The notes under the pieces were generated by a model. It saw only the letters and a program-made list of their open reading frames with translations. It had not been told where the DNA came from and made no database searches. A stretch of 64,000 bases of DNA from Thalassobellus sediminis (GTDB lineage Bacteria > Bacteroidota > Bacteroidia > Flavobacteriales > Flavobacteriaceae). Shown in pieces: positions 37,222-44,752 of the stretch (positions are counted from its first letter, which is position 1; each line of letters starts with the position of its first letter). Where the stretch lies: positions 434,001 through 498,000 of the forward strand of contig NZ_JBISCD010000039.1 of NCBI RefSeq assembly GCF_044386045.1. The letters are read 5' to 3'. The position numbers were made by a program, and so were the translations under genes.

Positions 37222-37665
37222 TTAATGAAATTCACTATACTCATGCAAAGATTTCATAGTTTCTTCGTAAAATAGTATAGCAGCAATTAAATTATCTGTA
37301 TCAGAATATGGTAATATACGCCTTTGAAACTCTCCTGTTGATTCTAAAAAATCTTCAGTAGCTTCAAATTGATCATCTAATGCTTTTCTATTATCGCTAT
37401 CATTTGGAATTCCTAAAGTAGTCATTGTAACTCCTGGCTTTGTAGCAAATGCAATATAAGGTAATAACTTAACAAGACTTTCAATACGCTCTACATATAA
37501 AACAAGTAACTCACCTTTTTGCATGCGCTCTAGGTCTTCTTTATTGTGGTATTTTTTTATAGCTACTTTAGAAATTATACTTTTAGCCTCTTTATTTTTT
37601 TGAGCAAAACCTATACCAGCTATCAAAAAAAAGCTAAAACTAAGTAACACAATTTTAATTTTCAT
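37222..37665 (-). CDS. Small exported hypothetical protein
   Basis: 147 residues with a clear signal peptide (about 1-21, GIGFAQ). The mature part is helical and charged with no cysteine and no domain that I recognise. It stands alone between two promoters, 200 bp upstream of the beta-helix gene, on the same strand as the spr genes. The position suggests a periplasmic or surface accessory of the gliding block, but that is only inference from location. Confidence 0.6.
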   Translation of the reverse strand: MKIKIVLLSFSFFLIAGIGFAQKNKEAKSIISKVAIKKYHNKEDLERMQKGELLVLYVERIESLVKLLPYIAFATKPGVTMTTLGIPNDSDNRKALDDQFEATEDFLESTGEFQRRILPYSDTDNLIAAILFYEETMKSLHEYSEFH

Positions 37666-37690
37666 ATCTTAGATTTAAGGGTTTAAAAGA

Positions 37691-37720
37691 CAAATTTATG
37701 CAATTAATCGTTAAAAACAA
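37691..37720 (-). promoter_or_regulatory. Promoter of the 147-residue exported protein gene
   Basis: On the minus strand: TTG (37720-37718), exactly 19 bp, TAAATTTG (37698-37691), matching the Bacteroidetes consensus. Transcription would start about 37684, 19 nt before the ATG at 37665. The rest of the 37666-38014 gap holds only the terminator below and AT-rich filler. Confidence 0.75.
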
Positions 37721-37950
37721 TCTTTTTGTCGATTTTTTTGTATGTTAATATTTTATCTCTCGTGTTTATTTAACTAATTTTAGGACAAATTAAAATAACA
37801 TAGCATTCATAATACGCAATTTCTTTAAATTAGTTGTTTATAAGTATGCGTGGTTAAATTATACTTATGAAAATGCTATTATTTTCATTCTAACAAACAC
37901 AAATACAAACCTTTTTAAGAAAGACAGATTAAGATTAATTTAACATTAAA

Positions 37951-37985
37951 AATGCCCAAAACAAATTGTTTTGGGCATTTTTTAC
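37951..37985 (-). terminator. Terminator at the end of the ring-cleavage operon
   Basis: AATGCCCAAAACAA / TTGTTTTGGGCATT, nearly perfect hairpin with A and T runs at the flanks, 30 bp beyond the stop codon of the FAH gene (38015, minus strand). It marks the left end of the aromatic island. Confidence 0.88.
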
Positions 37986-38014
37986 AGTATCAACACAAAA
38001 AAAAGTAAACTAAC

Positions 38015-38974
38015 TCAAACTACTGTATTTTTTAATATTCCTATGTTTTCAATTTCTAATTCTACTACATCTCCAGGTTCTAGAGGCCTGTGTACTGAAA
38101 AATTATTCTCTATTAAACTTCCCCAGCCAACAGTACCACTTCCTAAAATATCTCCAGGCATAAGTGTAACATTGTTTTCAGAAGCTCTCTCCATCATTTC
38201 TGGAAATGTATAATGAACCGTTTTATAATTCCCTTCACAAATAGTTTTACCATTAATTTTGGCAGTCATTTTTAAATCTAGTCTACCATCGGTATGCTTA
38301 GGCATGGCTAAATGTTTAGGATGTGATTCTCGAGAAATAGAGCATCTAAAAGACTCCATTTCATCTTTAGTAACAATACAAGGCCCTATGGCATTCGCAA
38401 AATCTTTTCCTTTATGCGGCCCTAAAGGAACTGTCATTTCTTTTCTTTGTATAGCTCTTGCTGTCCAATCATTAAAAACAGTGTAACCAAAAATATAATC
38501 ATTAGCATCTTCCACCTTTATATCTTTACCCTTTTTTCCAATAATAACAGCTATTTCTAATTCAATATCCATTTTCTCTTCACCAACTGGTCTTTTAATC
38601 TTATCATTAGGACCATAAATAGCTTGATGATTGGTAAAGTAAAATATAGGCATATCATACCAAGCTTCACTTACTGTATGACCAAAAGATTTAGATGCGT
38701 TAAGCATATGTTCTTCAAAAGCAACATAATCTCTAAAACTTCTTGGATTGGTTAATGGAGCTAATAACTTAACTTCAGATAATTTATAATGTGCTTCTAA
38801 ACTTTCTAAATTATTATCGTTTATAATTTTAAAATATACCTCATGATTATCTATAAAGGTTAGCATATCATTTGGCAAACGCTTATCTGCCTTTTGCATT
38901 TCAACAACACCATCACCTTTTAACCAACCAATATGTACTGATTCATCTTTTTTCTGAAAAGTAACTAATTTCAT
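38015..38974 (-). CDS. Fumarylacetoacetate hydrolase (FAH) family enzyme
   Basis: 319 residues. The core D-I-E-L-E-I-A-V and the block VFNDWTARAIQRKEM, PLGPHKGKDFANAIGP closely follow true fumarylacetoacetase (Glu-x-Glu and Asp metal ligands, NDWSARDIQ and PLGPF..K.F), more than the smaller hydratase/decarboxylase members. FAH enzymes are Mg-dependent hydrolases or decarboxylases that act on 2,4-diketo acids made by ring cleavage, in the cytoplasm. It is the last gene of a four-gene minus-strand operon with a dioxygenase, a C-C hydrolase and a flavin monooxygenase, so it probably performs the final cleavage of the ring-opened product. Substrate unknown. Confidence 0.85.
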   Translation of the reverse strand: MKLVTFQKKDESVHIGWLKGDGVVEMQKADKRLPNDMLTFIDNHEVYFKIINDNNLESLEAHYKLSEVKLLAPLTNPRSFRDYVAFEEHMLNASKSFGHTVSEAWYDMPIFYFTNHQAIYGPNDKIKRPVGEEKMDIELEIAVIIGKKGKDIKVEDANDYIFGYTVFNDWTARAIQRKEMTVPLGPHKGKDFANAIGPCIVTKDEMESFRCSISRESHPKHLAMPKHTDGRLDLKMTAKINGKTICEGNYKTVHYTFPEMMERASENNVTLMPGDILGSGTVGWGSLIENNFSVHRPLEPGDVVELEIENIGILKNTVV

Positions 38975-38991
38975 AGTATATTTTTAATTGT

Positions 38992-40131
38992 TTAAAATGG
39001 TTTCATTAAAACACCCGTAGCCTGACCTATTACTTTTCCAACATTCGCACCTTCAGGTAGCGACTTCCCTTCAAATTCCAGAAGTTCCCATTCTGCCAAG
39101 GTTTCTGATGCATCTACAATAGCCATACAACGCTGATAACGTCTTTTCATAAACGCATTAAAAGCATCATCAATAGTTGCAGCTTTATCCAATTCTTCAG
39201 CTAGAACAACACCATCCTCTAGAGCTAGTGCAGCTCCAGAACCTAATTGCGGAACGGTTGCATGAGCACCATCACCAATAACTATAGCTCTATTTTTAAA
39301 CCAAGGGTCTGGTAAATGACTTGCCTCTATTGGCCTGTAATTCACCAAGTCTGGTTCGGTTATTTGCCCTATAACATCTTTTACAATCTTTACAGAATAT
39401 TCAGATAGATACTCTTTTAGCATAGGAATATAATCTGATTTTTTAATCCTAGGATTATCGGCTCCTTCTGCAGATACTAAGAACATATACATACTATCTT
39501 CAGACATAGGAACAAACCCAATCTTACTACGTTTTCCGTAATACATATAAGCGGTATCTAAATCTTCATGCTTTTTAAAAGCATAACGCCACACAGATAC
39601 TCCCATATAGCTTGGTTTAAAATCTCCAAAAATCAATTTACGCATATCAGAATTTATGCCATCTGATGCAATCAAAATATCATAAGTCTTTTTAGTTTTA
39701 TCTGAAAATGTTACAGTAACGTCATCTTTAGAATTTTCAATATGTGTTACGGTTGTCCCCATTCTATATTGCACCCCGATCTTAATAGCTTTATCATACA
39801 TAATTTCATGTAAAGTACGTCTTGAAATACCATTATGACTAGGATATTTCCCCATTGAAGGAGCACCTGCAAGACCTATAAAATGACCTGTTGAAGTATG
39901 CATTTTTAACTGTCCGTAAGGATATCCATGTTTCATGGTTTCATCTGCAAGACCTAAAGCATCTAATGCCTTAAGTGCATTAATTTGTTGAATGATACCA
40001 ACTCCATATACATCATAAGCATCTAGTTTTTCTGCTATTTCAACTTCAACCCCTTTTTGAGCTAAAGCAATTGCAACAGATTGACCGCCAATACCACCTC
40101 CTACAATTAATACTTTATTTACTGTCTTCAT
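38992..40131 (-). CDS. FAD-dependent aromatic monooxygenase (group A, PHBH fold)
   Basis: 379 residues. N-terminal FAD motif VLIVGGGIGGQSVAIALAQ (8-26), the middle DG motif (IASDGINSDMR, about 160-170) and the GDGAHATVPQLGSGAALALED motif (about 283-303) are all intact. This family uses NAD(P)H and oxygen to hydroxylate phenols next to an existing hydroxyl, sometimes with loss of a substituent (salicylate hydroxylase, 2,6-dihydroxypyridine 3-hydroxylase and 6-hydroxynicotinate 3-monooxygenase are relatives). It lies 17 bp upstream of the FAH gene and 25 bp after the hydrolase gene. It probably makes the diol that the VOC dioxygenase of the same operon cleaves. Confidence 0.87.
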   Translation of the reverse strand: MKTVNKVLIVGGGIGGQSVAIALAQKGVEVEIAEKLDAYDVYGVGIIQQINALKALDALGLADETMKHGYPYGQLKMHTSTGHFIGLAGAPSMGKYPSHNGISRRTLHEIMYDKAIKIGVQYRMGTTVTHIENSKDDVTVTFSDKTKKTYDILIASDGINSDMRKLIFGDFKPSYMGVSVWRYAFKKHEDLDTAYMYYGKRSKIGFVPMSEDSMYMFLVSAEGADNPRIKKSDYIPMLKEYLSEYSVKIVKDVIGQITEPDLVNYRPIEASHLPDPWFKNRAIVIGDGAHATVPQLGSGAALALEDGVVLAEELDKAATIDDAFNAFMKRRYQRCMAIVDASETLAEWELLEFEGKSLPEGANVGKVIGQATGVLMKPF

Positions 40132-40156
40132 AGTTTGCTGGTTTTTAGTTGGTTAA

Positions 40157-41272
40157 TTATTCATGGATTTTATCGGCTATCCAATCAAACATGTCTAAAG
40201 CAGGCATGAAATTATCAACCTGACAATGTTGTGATCCACTTTCTCCATCAGGAACAATTTTCATTTGATGTTCACAAGTCAGGTGCTTTTCTAAATTAAT
40301 AGCGTGTTCAACAAAGTTTTGTTTATCACCTCCGCCATGCATTATGAATGTTGGCATAGATATTTTTTCTGCTATACCATTCTCTAAAGTAAAACCTTCT
40401 AATTTCTTAAGAACATCTTCATAACTATTCACTCCCATGATATGCTGAACAATTTCTGCTAATGGGTGTTTACCACTTCTACCTGCCCAAACAGAATAGT
40501 AAGACCAAACAGCCCCAAACACCATACATACTTTAAAGCGAGGTTCGAATGCTGCACAACGTGCCGCCATATAACCACCCATTGAAACTCCTGCTATACC
40601 TACACTTGTAGTATCTACTTCTTCTTTTAAGTTTTCTAGTACCCAATCTAAAACCGCAGTACCAGCAACATTATAATCGTGACGAGAATGAATATGATTT
40701 AATCTTAACGCAGCTCCCTGTCCTGGACCATCCATAGCCAATAAAGCGACTCCTCTCTCCATCAAGTGGTCTCCAATTCCAAAATAAAGTTCTTCGGCAA
40801 GACTATCCAAGCCTCCAAACATGACCATTACGGGCGGATTCTTAACACCTTTTGGTTTAAAAAGATACCCTGGTAAAAAGGAACCTTCAAAAGGTACTTC
40901 AACCTGCAACGGTTTTTCTTCAAAATATTTAGTTGCTTTTATAAAAGCTTCACGAGCCTTTAAATACGTTGGAATTTTTCTATCATCTTGAAGATTCATA
41001 AAAAACTCTGCTGTACGCAAATAATTAAAAGCTCTTAAATAAGTACGTCTAGCAGAAACAAAGGCCTTTTTATTTTCATATTCTTCTGCCCATTCATAAA
41101 CCTCGTTTCCTTTATTTAACCAAGCAATGTTAAATGTTTCTCTATTATCTGGGTCAATATTACCAGCCGCTTCTAAAATTTCAGCAAATTCACCACCGCC
41201 GTAATGCGCCTGTGTTAATGCTCTATTTACTTGATAAGAAGGCATATACTTACCTGGAAAAAAATGCCACAT
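40157..41272 (-). CDS. Alpha/beta hydrolase with helical N-terminal cap, C-C bond hydrolase type
   Basis: 371 residues. About 1-125 is a helical cap; 125-371 is an alpha/beta-hydrolase core with nucleophile elbow G-V-S230-M-G-G and probable Asp316 (HGGGD) and His349 (GSQHC). The layout and length fit the family of 2,6-dihydroxypseudooxynicotine hydrolase and related fungal enzymes, which cut a carbon-carbon bond between an aromatic ring and an acyl side chain, more than the smaller meta-cleavage hydrolases. Second gene of the operon. It could either remove a ketone side chain from a resorcinol-like ring or hydrolyse the ring-fission product; sequence alone does not decide. Confidence 0.75.
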   Translation of the reverse strand: MWHFFPGKYMPSYQVNRALTQAHYGGGEFAEILEAAGNIDPDNRETFNIAWLNKGNEVYEWAEEYENKKAFVSARRTYLRAFNYLRTAEFFMNLQDDRKIPTYLKAREAFIKATKYFEEKPLQVEVPFEGSFLPGYLFKPKGVKNPPVMVMFGGLDSLAEELYFGIGDHLMERGVALLAMDGPGQGAALRLNHIHSRHDYNVAGTAVLDWVLENLKEEVDTTSVGIAGVSMGGYMAARCAAFEPRFKVCMVFGAVWSYYSVWAGRSGKHPLAEIVQHIMGVNSYEDVLKKLEGFTLENGIAEKISMPTFIMHGGGDKQNFVEHAINLEKHLTCEHQMKIVPDGESGSQHCQVDNFMPALDMFDWIADKIHE

Positions 41273-41317
41273 AGTTTTATATATTTTTAAAATTAAAAAT
41301 TTCTATTTATTGAAAAA

Positions 41318-42310
41318 TTAAATATCTGCTGGTTTAACGGTGCCATCTTCTGAAAGCCCCATTTTTTTACCTTTCCCCATTTCTTTGAAAGGATTTGCAA
41401 AGCCCCATGCATCATTTGGATTATCTTGTAAATAATGTACGTCTAAATGATCTGGTGCAAACACCAATCTTGCACAAGCATAATATTCAAATAAAACGCC
41501 ACTTCCAGGATCTATAATATAAATAAAGAATCCTTCATCTGCCTTATGTCTTGTAGGCGCTCCCATAACACTCTTATAACCTTTTTCGGTAAAATAGTCT
41601 AAAGCTAAAAGCACTTCTTCTCTACTATCTACATTCCAACAAATATGGTTTAAAACACCTTGATTTGGCTCTATATTAGGGTCTGTAAAAACAGCAATGT
41701 CGTGTGATAGATTAGCTAGAGTATGCAATCCGCCAATTGGTGGCTGTTCATCAGAAATTCTTATTTCATCAGGGTTTTTAAACCCTAAGGCTTTCCAAAA
41801 TTCCTTTTCAGCTGGATATGCTCCTTTAGACACCATATATGTTACATGATCAAAACGTCGTGGATTAGCTCCATTTCCTCTGTTACTTGCATATCTATCT
41901 GCATAAATACTACCACGCTCTCCTTCTTCTCTTAACCATACAACATCCCAAAATACTTCATGCATATGACCTTCAGGAGATTGAAATCTAAATGCTTTTC
42001 CATGACCTTGGTCTCCTTCATTCCAACCTCTACCAGCACCAATACTTTCTAAATATTCTACTGCCTCATCTAAAGCTTCAGGGCTATCTGCACGCCATCC
42101 TATATGGCCAAGTCCTGAAGTATCACTTTGAGTCAACTTTAATGTATGATGAAAATAATCACCCCAAGCTCTTAGATAAACTGAACCTTCTTCTCTACCA
42201 GTTATATCCATTCCAACTATATCACCAAAAAATTCTACTGATTTATCTAGATCTTTGGTTAGCACTTCTACATGTGCCATTTGTGAAAAATAATGCGGAT
42301 TCTTTGCCAT
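41318..42310 (-). CDS. VOC-family ring-cleaving dioxygenase (type I extradiol fold)
   Basis: 330 residues, two tandem VOC modules (about 10-125 and 150-280). The C-terminal module keeps a full 2-His-1-Glu metal site: H155 (RRFDHVTYMV), H222 (LNHICWNV) and E275 (GVLFEYYA), with additional His206/His254-type residues nearby. This is expected of an active Fe(II) or Mn(II) dioxygenase of the catechol 2,3-dioxygenase superfamily, which also includes hydroquinone 1,2-dioxygenases (PcpA/LinE). It opens the operon VOC - hydrolase - monooxygenase - FAH, so it probably performs ring cleavage in a path distinct from the intradiol pcaHG pathway further right. The substrate cannot be deduced. Confidence 0.8.
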   Translation of the reverse strand: MAKNPHYFSQMAHVEVLTKDLDKSVEFFGDIVGMDITGREEGSVYLRAWGDYFHHTLKLTQSDTSGLGHIGWRADSPEALDEAVEYLESIGAGRGWNEGDQGHGKAFRFQSPEGHMHEVFWDVVWLREEGERGSIYADRYASNRGNGANPRRFDHVTYMVSKGAYPAEKEFWKALGFKNPDEIRISDEQPPIGGLHTLANLSHDIAVFTDPNIEPNQGVLNHICWNVDSREEVLLALDYFTEKGYKSVMGAPTRHKADEGFFIYIIDPGSGVLFEYYACARLVFAPDHLDVHYLQDNPNDAWGFANPFKEMGKGKKMGLSEDGTVKPADI

Positions 42311-42351
42311 ATCTATTAAAATTTATACGTTTTTTTATTAATTTATTATTA

Positions 42352-42418
42352 CAAAAATAAAGCAGTAACCTACTTTTAGTGAATCAAATACATTCTATTA
42401 ATATTCAAAATCAATCTA
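42352..42418 (-). promoter_or_regulatory. Promoter and shared operator of the ring-cleavage operon
   Basis: On the minus strand the order is operator then -7: plus-strand blocks GAATCAAA (42381-42388), 13 bp, TATTCA (42402-42407), 2 bp, ATCAATCTA (42410-42418); and a TATTTTTG -7 octamer at 42359-42352, with 21 bp between octamer and operator. No TTG lies at -33. The same arrangement occurs before the TonB receptor and the cyclase genes. Leader to the ATG (42310) about 35 nt. Probably an activator-dependent promoter bound by an AraC-type protein. Confidence 0.7.
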
Positions 42419-42486
42419 TTTATTTGTTTTTAAGAATAATTTGACACTTTTTTTATTCATTTTAACCCAAAATGAATATTTAATCT

Positions 42487-43116
42487 TTATCGTGAATGAT
42501 ATTGACTAACTTCTATTCCACTTCCTATGGGTAACAATATTGATGTAAAAGCCTCTTTCGTTCTAATTATATTTTGATAAGCTTCTGATTCTTTTTTAGA
42601 AATTGGTGGAAAAATCATATTATCACCCAATACCCATGCGCCATCATTTAATTTGGATGAAAACAAATTGAAACAGGGTACATATAATTCTTTCCATAAA
42701 TCTAAAAGAACAAAGTCAAAAGTTTCTTTAGCATTTTTTATGTTAAATAAAGCATCACCAAGTCTGAAATCGACAAATTTTGACAAACCAGCTTTAGATA
42801 TTTTATCTTTGGCATACATCATTTTATCTAAATTATTCTCTAAAGTAATAACCTTACCTCCATTTGTTCTAGCTGCTTCGGCTAACCAAAGTGTTGAATA
42901 GCCATAAGAGGTTCCTATCTCTAAAATGCTTTTAGATTTAGCTGCTTTTATTAAAGTATTCATAAAAATAGCAGCATCTTCACCAACAGGAAGCAAAAAC
43001 TCATCTCGACGCTTCATTGCATCAATTCCAGATAATGATTTCATTAAATGATTTTCATCATTCAAGCGTTTATCATAATCATCTAAAACTTTATTAAAAC
43101 TTGGATCTAGATGCAT
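42487..43116 (-). CDS. Class I SAM-dependent O-methyltransferase (COMT-like)
   Basis: 209 residues, the length of the bacterial catechol O-methyltransferase-like family. SAM motif I is ILEIGTSYGYSTLWLAE (about 61-77); acidic residue after the second strand in VITLENNLDKM; the metal/substrate loop is LLDLWKELY; and GDNM is the conserved D-N pair. Such enzymes methylate vicinal diols. In a catabolic cluster it could detoxify or interconvert catechols, the reverse of VanAB. Gene starts 6 bp after the DUF3861 gene and is separated from the VOC operon by the operator region. Confidence 0.8.
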   Translation of the reverse strand: MHLDPSFNKVLDDYDKRLNDENHLMKSLSGIDAMKRRDEFLLPVGEDAAIFMNTLIKAAKSKSILEIGTSYGYSTLWLAEAARTNGGKVITLENNLDKMMYAKDKISKAGLSKFVDFRLGDALFNIKNAKETFDFVLLDLWKELYVPCFNLFSSKLNDGAWVLGDNMIFPPISKKESEAYQNIIRTKEAFTSILLPIGSGIEVSQYHSR

Positions 43117-43122
43117 AAATGA

Positions 43123-43416
43123 TTAATTTGACTTTATTTTCTTCATTAATTCACCAAAAGCAGGCCTAAAAGCTTCAAACAAAGGATTATCCTTGTTTTT
43201 CAACATAACCTCGCTAAATAATTTTAATCCTATTGCAAACTCTACAGATTGTTGTTCTGTTTTAAATCTATCTCTTTGTTTCATCCGTTCTATAATCGTA
43301 AATATATTATCATGATTATCAAACTCTAAATCAATAGGTTCATACGTTTTATCATCTGGTCTTAGCAGCTCCAAAAGCTCTAACCTTAGTTTATATTTAT
43401 TTGCCTTTTTACTCAT
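43123..43416 (-). CDS. DUF3861 family small protein
   Basis: 97 residues: KYKLRLELLELL, LEFDNHDNIFTIIERMKQRD and EFAIGLKLFSEVMLKN match the DUF3861 pattern of small cytoplasmic alpha/beta proteins. Function of the family is not known. It sits 6 bp upstream of the O-methyltransferase gene, so the two are co-transcribed, and 112 bp after the MFS gene. Confidence 0.7.
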   Translation of the reverse strand: MSKKANKYKLRLELLELLRPDDKTYEPIDLEFDNHDNIFTIIERMKQRDRFKTEQQSVEFAIGLKLFSEVMLKNKDNPLFEAFRPAFGELMKKIKSN

Positions 43417-43528
43417 ATTCTAAAAATCAAAAAATTTTATATTTCATTACTAATTGCAATACTTCACTATCAACTAAAAAAAGACTTAATCTATATTTAA
43501 CTAATTCTAAGCTTTATTTTCCTAAAAC

Positions 43529-44740
43529 TTAATCAAGTACATGAACAGGAAATTCTTTCCCTTTTGTTTCCTTTAACTTGAAAAGAAAAAACAAAGACAA
43601 AACCGCTAATACTGCTGCTACCCATAGGAAAGCAGATTCATGAATTATATCGGAAAGCGCTCCAGAAATAGCAGGTACTATTACACCTCCTACAATTTCA
43701 GCTACTGCTGTTGTTAAACCTATAGCTTTTGCTTTTAAATGATTTGGAACTGCCTCTGATGGCACAATTGCTGCAACAAGAGGTATAGCTCCTACCATAA
43801 AATAAGAAAGAAACATGGCTGGTCTATGTAATACTGAACCATTTAAATAATAAACGGCAAAAGGGTATAAAATTCCTAAAATAACAGCGATATAAAGTGC
43901 TTTTTTTCTTCCAATTTTATCAGAAATACCAGGAAGTACAAGAGATGCTACCAACATTGAAACACCTAAAAGCCCCATAGTCATCTTCATTTCATCACCT
44001 GTCATACCTTGAGTAGTAGTAAAATATTTTGTGATGAATGGTATAGTAGCAAACCACCAACCAAAAACACAACAAGCCAATGGAATACCCCATTTCATAT
44101 TATGATATTTAAGTAATTCTGAAACCGAAAAACTAGATTTTTTGGCAATACCTACACTTTCAGCAGTACTAGGTTTTACATAAAAATACACTATAACTCC
44201 TAGAAGAAAACCTGGAGCTGCTGCTACGTAAAAGGCATTTCTCCATCCTATATTTTCAGCGATAGCTACTAAAATAATGGGTGCTAAAATAGACCCAAAA
44301 AGAGCTGCTCCAACACCTTGTAAAAGCCCTACATTTAAACCTAAACGATGAGGCGAAGATTCTCTCTCTACAAAAACTTGAGCTAATGGGATTAACGGAC
44401 CTTCTGCTAGCCCCATAACAATACGAGCAACCAGTAAAGTACCAAATCCTATTGCCATACCAGACCCGAAGGAACAGATAGAAAAAATGAAAATAGCAAT
44501 AATAAAAGTTGCTTTATTTTTGTTTCTAGAATCTGACCAAGCAGTAGTATAGTAACTCGACGCAGCCCATGCTAAAGATAGACCTGCTGCTAATAAACCT
44601 ATTTGCGTATTATTTAACGCTAAATCTTTTGCCACGTATGGGATAAGATAATTAAGTGCTAAACGGTCAAAAAACAAACAACCAAAAACAAGTGACATTA
44701 AGGTTACAATACCGTTTTCGTATGTGAATAATTTTTTCAT
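43529..44740 (-). CDS. MFS transporter, probable aromatic-acid or organic-anion permease
   Basis: 403 residues with twelve membrane helices. Early motif D-R-L-A-L-N-Y-L (helix 1) and the loop 2-3 motif TTAWSDSRNKNK, the GRKK loop between helices 8 and 9 (SDKIGRKKAL) and VMGLAEGPLIPLAQVF are those of the MFS anion:cation/aromatic-acid symporter groups. Located 12 bp downstream of the sulfatase gene, so co-transcribed with it. The natural reading is inner-membrane uptake of the molecule released by the sulfatase; substrate not shown. Confidence 0.85.
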   Translation of the reverse strand: MKKLFTYENGIVTLMSLVFGCLFFDRLALNYLIPYVAKDLALNNTQIGLLAAGLSLAWAASSYYTTAWSDSRNKNKATFIIAIFIFSICSFGSGMAIGFGTLLVARIVMGLAEGPLIPLAQVFVERESSPHRLGLNVGLLQGVGAALFGSILAPIILVAIAENIGWRNAFYVAAAPGFLLGVIVYFYVKPSTAESVGIAKKSSFSVSELLKYHNMKWGIPLACCVFGWWFATIPFITKYFTTTQGMTGDEMKMTMGLLGVSMLVASLVLPGISDKIGRKKALYIAVILGILYPFAVYYLNGSVLHRPAMFLSYFMVGAIPLVAAIVPSEAVPNHLKAKAIGLTTAVAEIVGGVIVPAISGALSDIIHESAFLWVAAVLAVLSLFFLFKLKETKGKEFPVHVLD

Positions 44741-44752
44741 TATTTATAAAAT

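Noticed and set aside
38015..42310. Homogentisate pathway
   Set aside because: The FAH gene fits, but there is no cupin-type homogentisate dioxygenase, no maleylacetoacetate isomerase and no 4-hydroxyphenylpyruvate dioxygenase here; the dioxygenase is VOC type.
41992..42360. 122-residue open frame on the plus strand
   Set aside because: Runs antisense across the start of the VOC dioxygenase gene, with low-complexity Leu/His composition typical of a shadow frame.
43455..43480. Sequence resembling part of the shared operator (TTCA..ATCAA) in the MFS-DUF3861 gap
   Set aside because: Spacing is broken by a deletion, there is no GAATCAAA block 21 bp away and no -7 octamer at the fixed distance.
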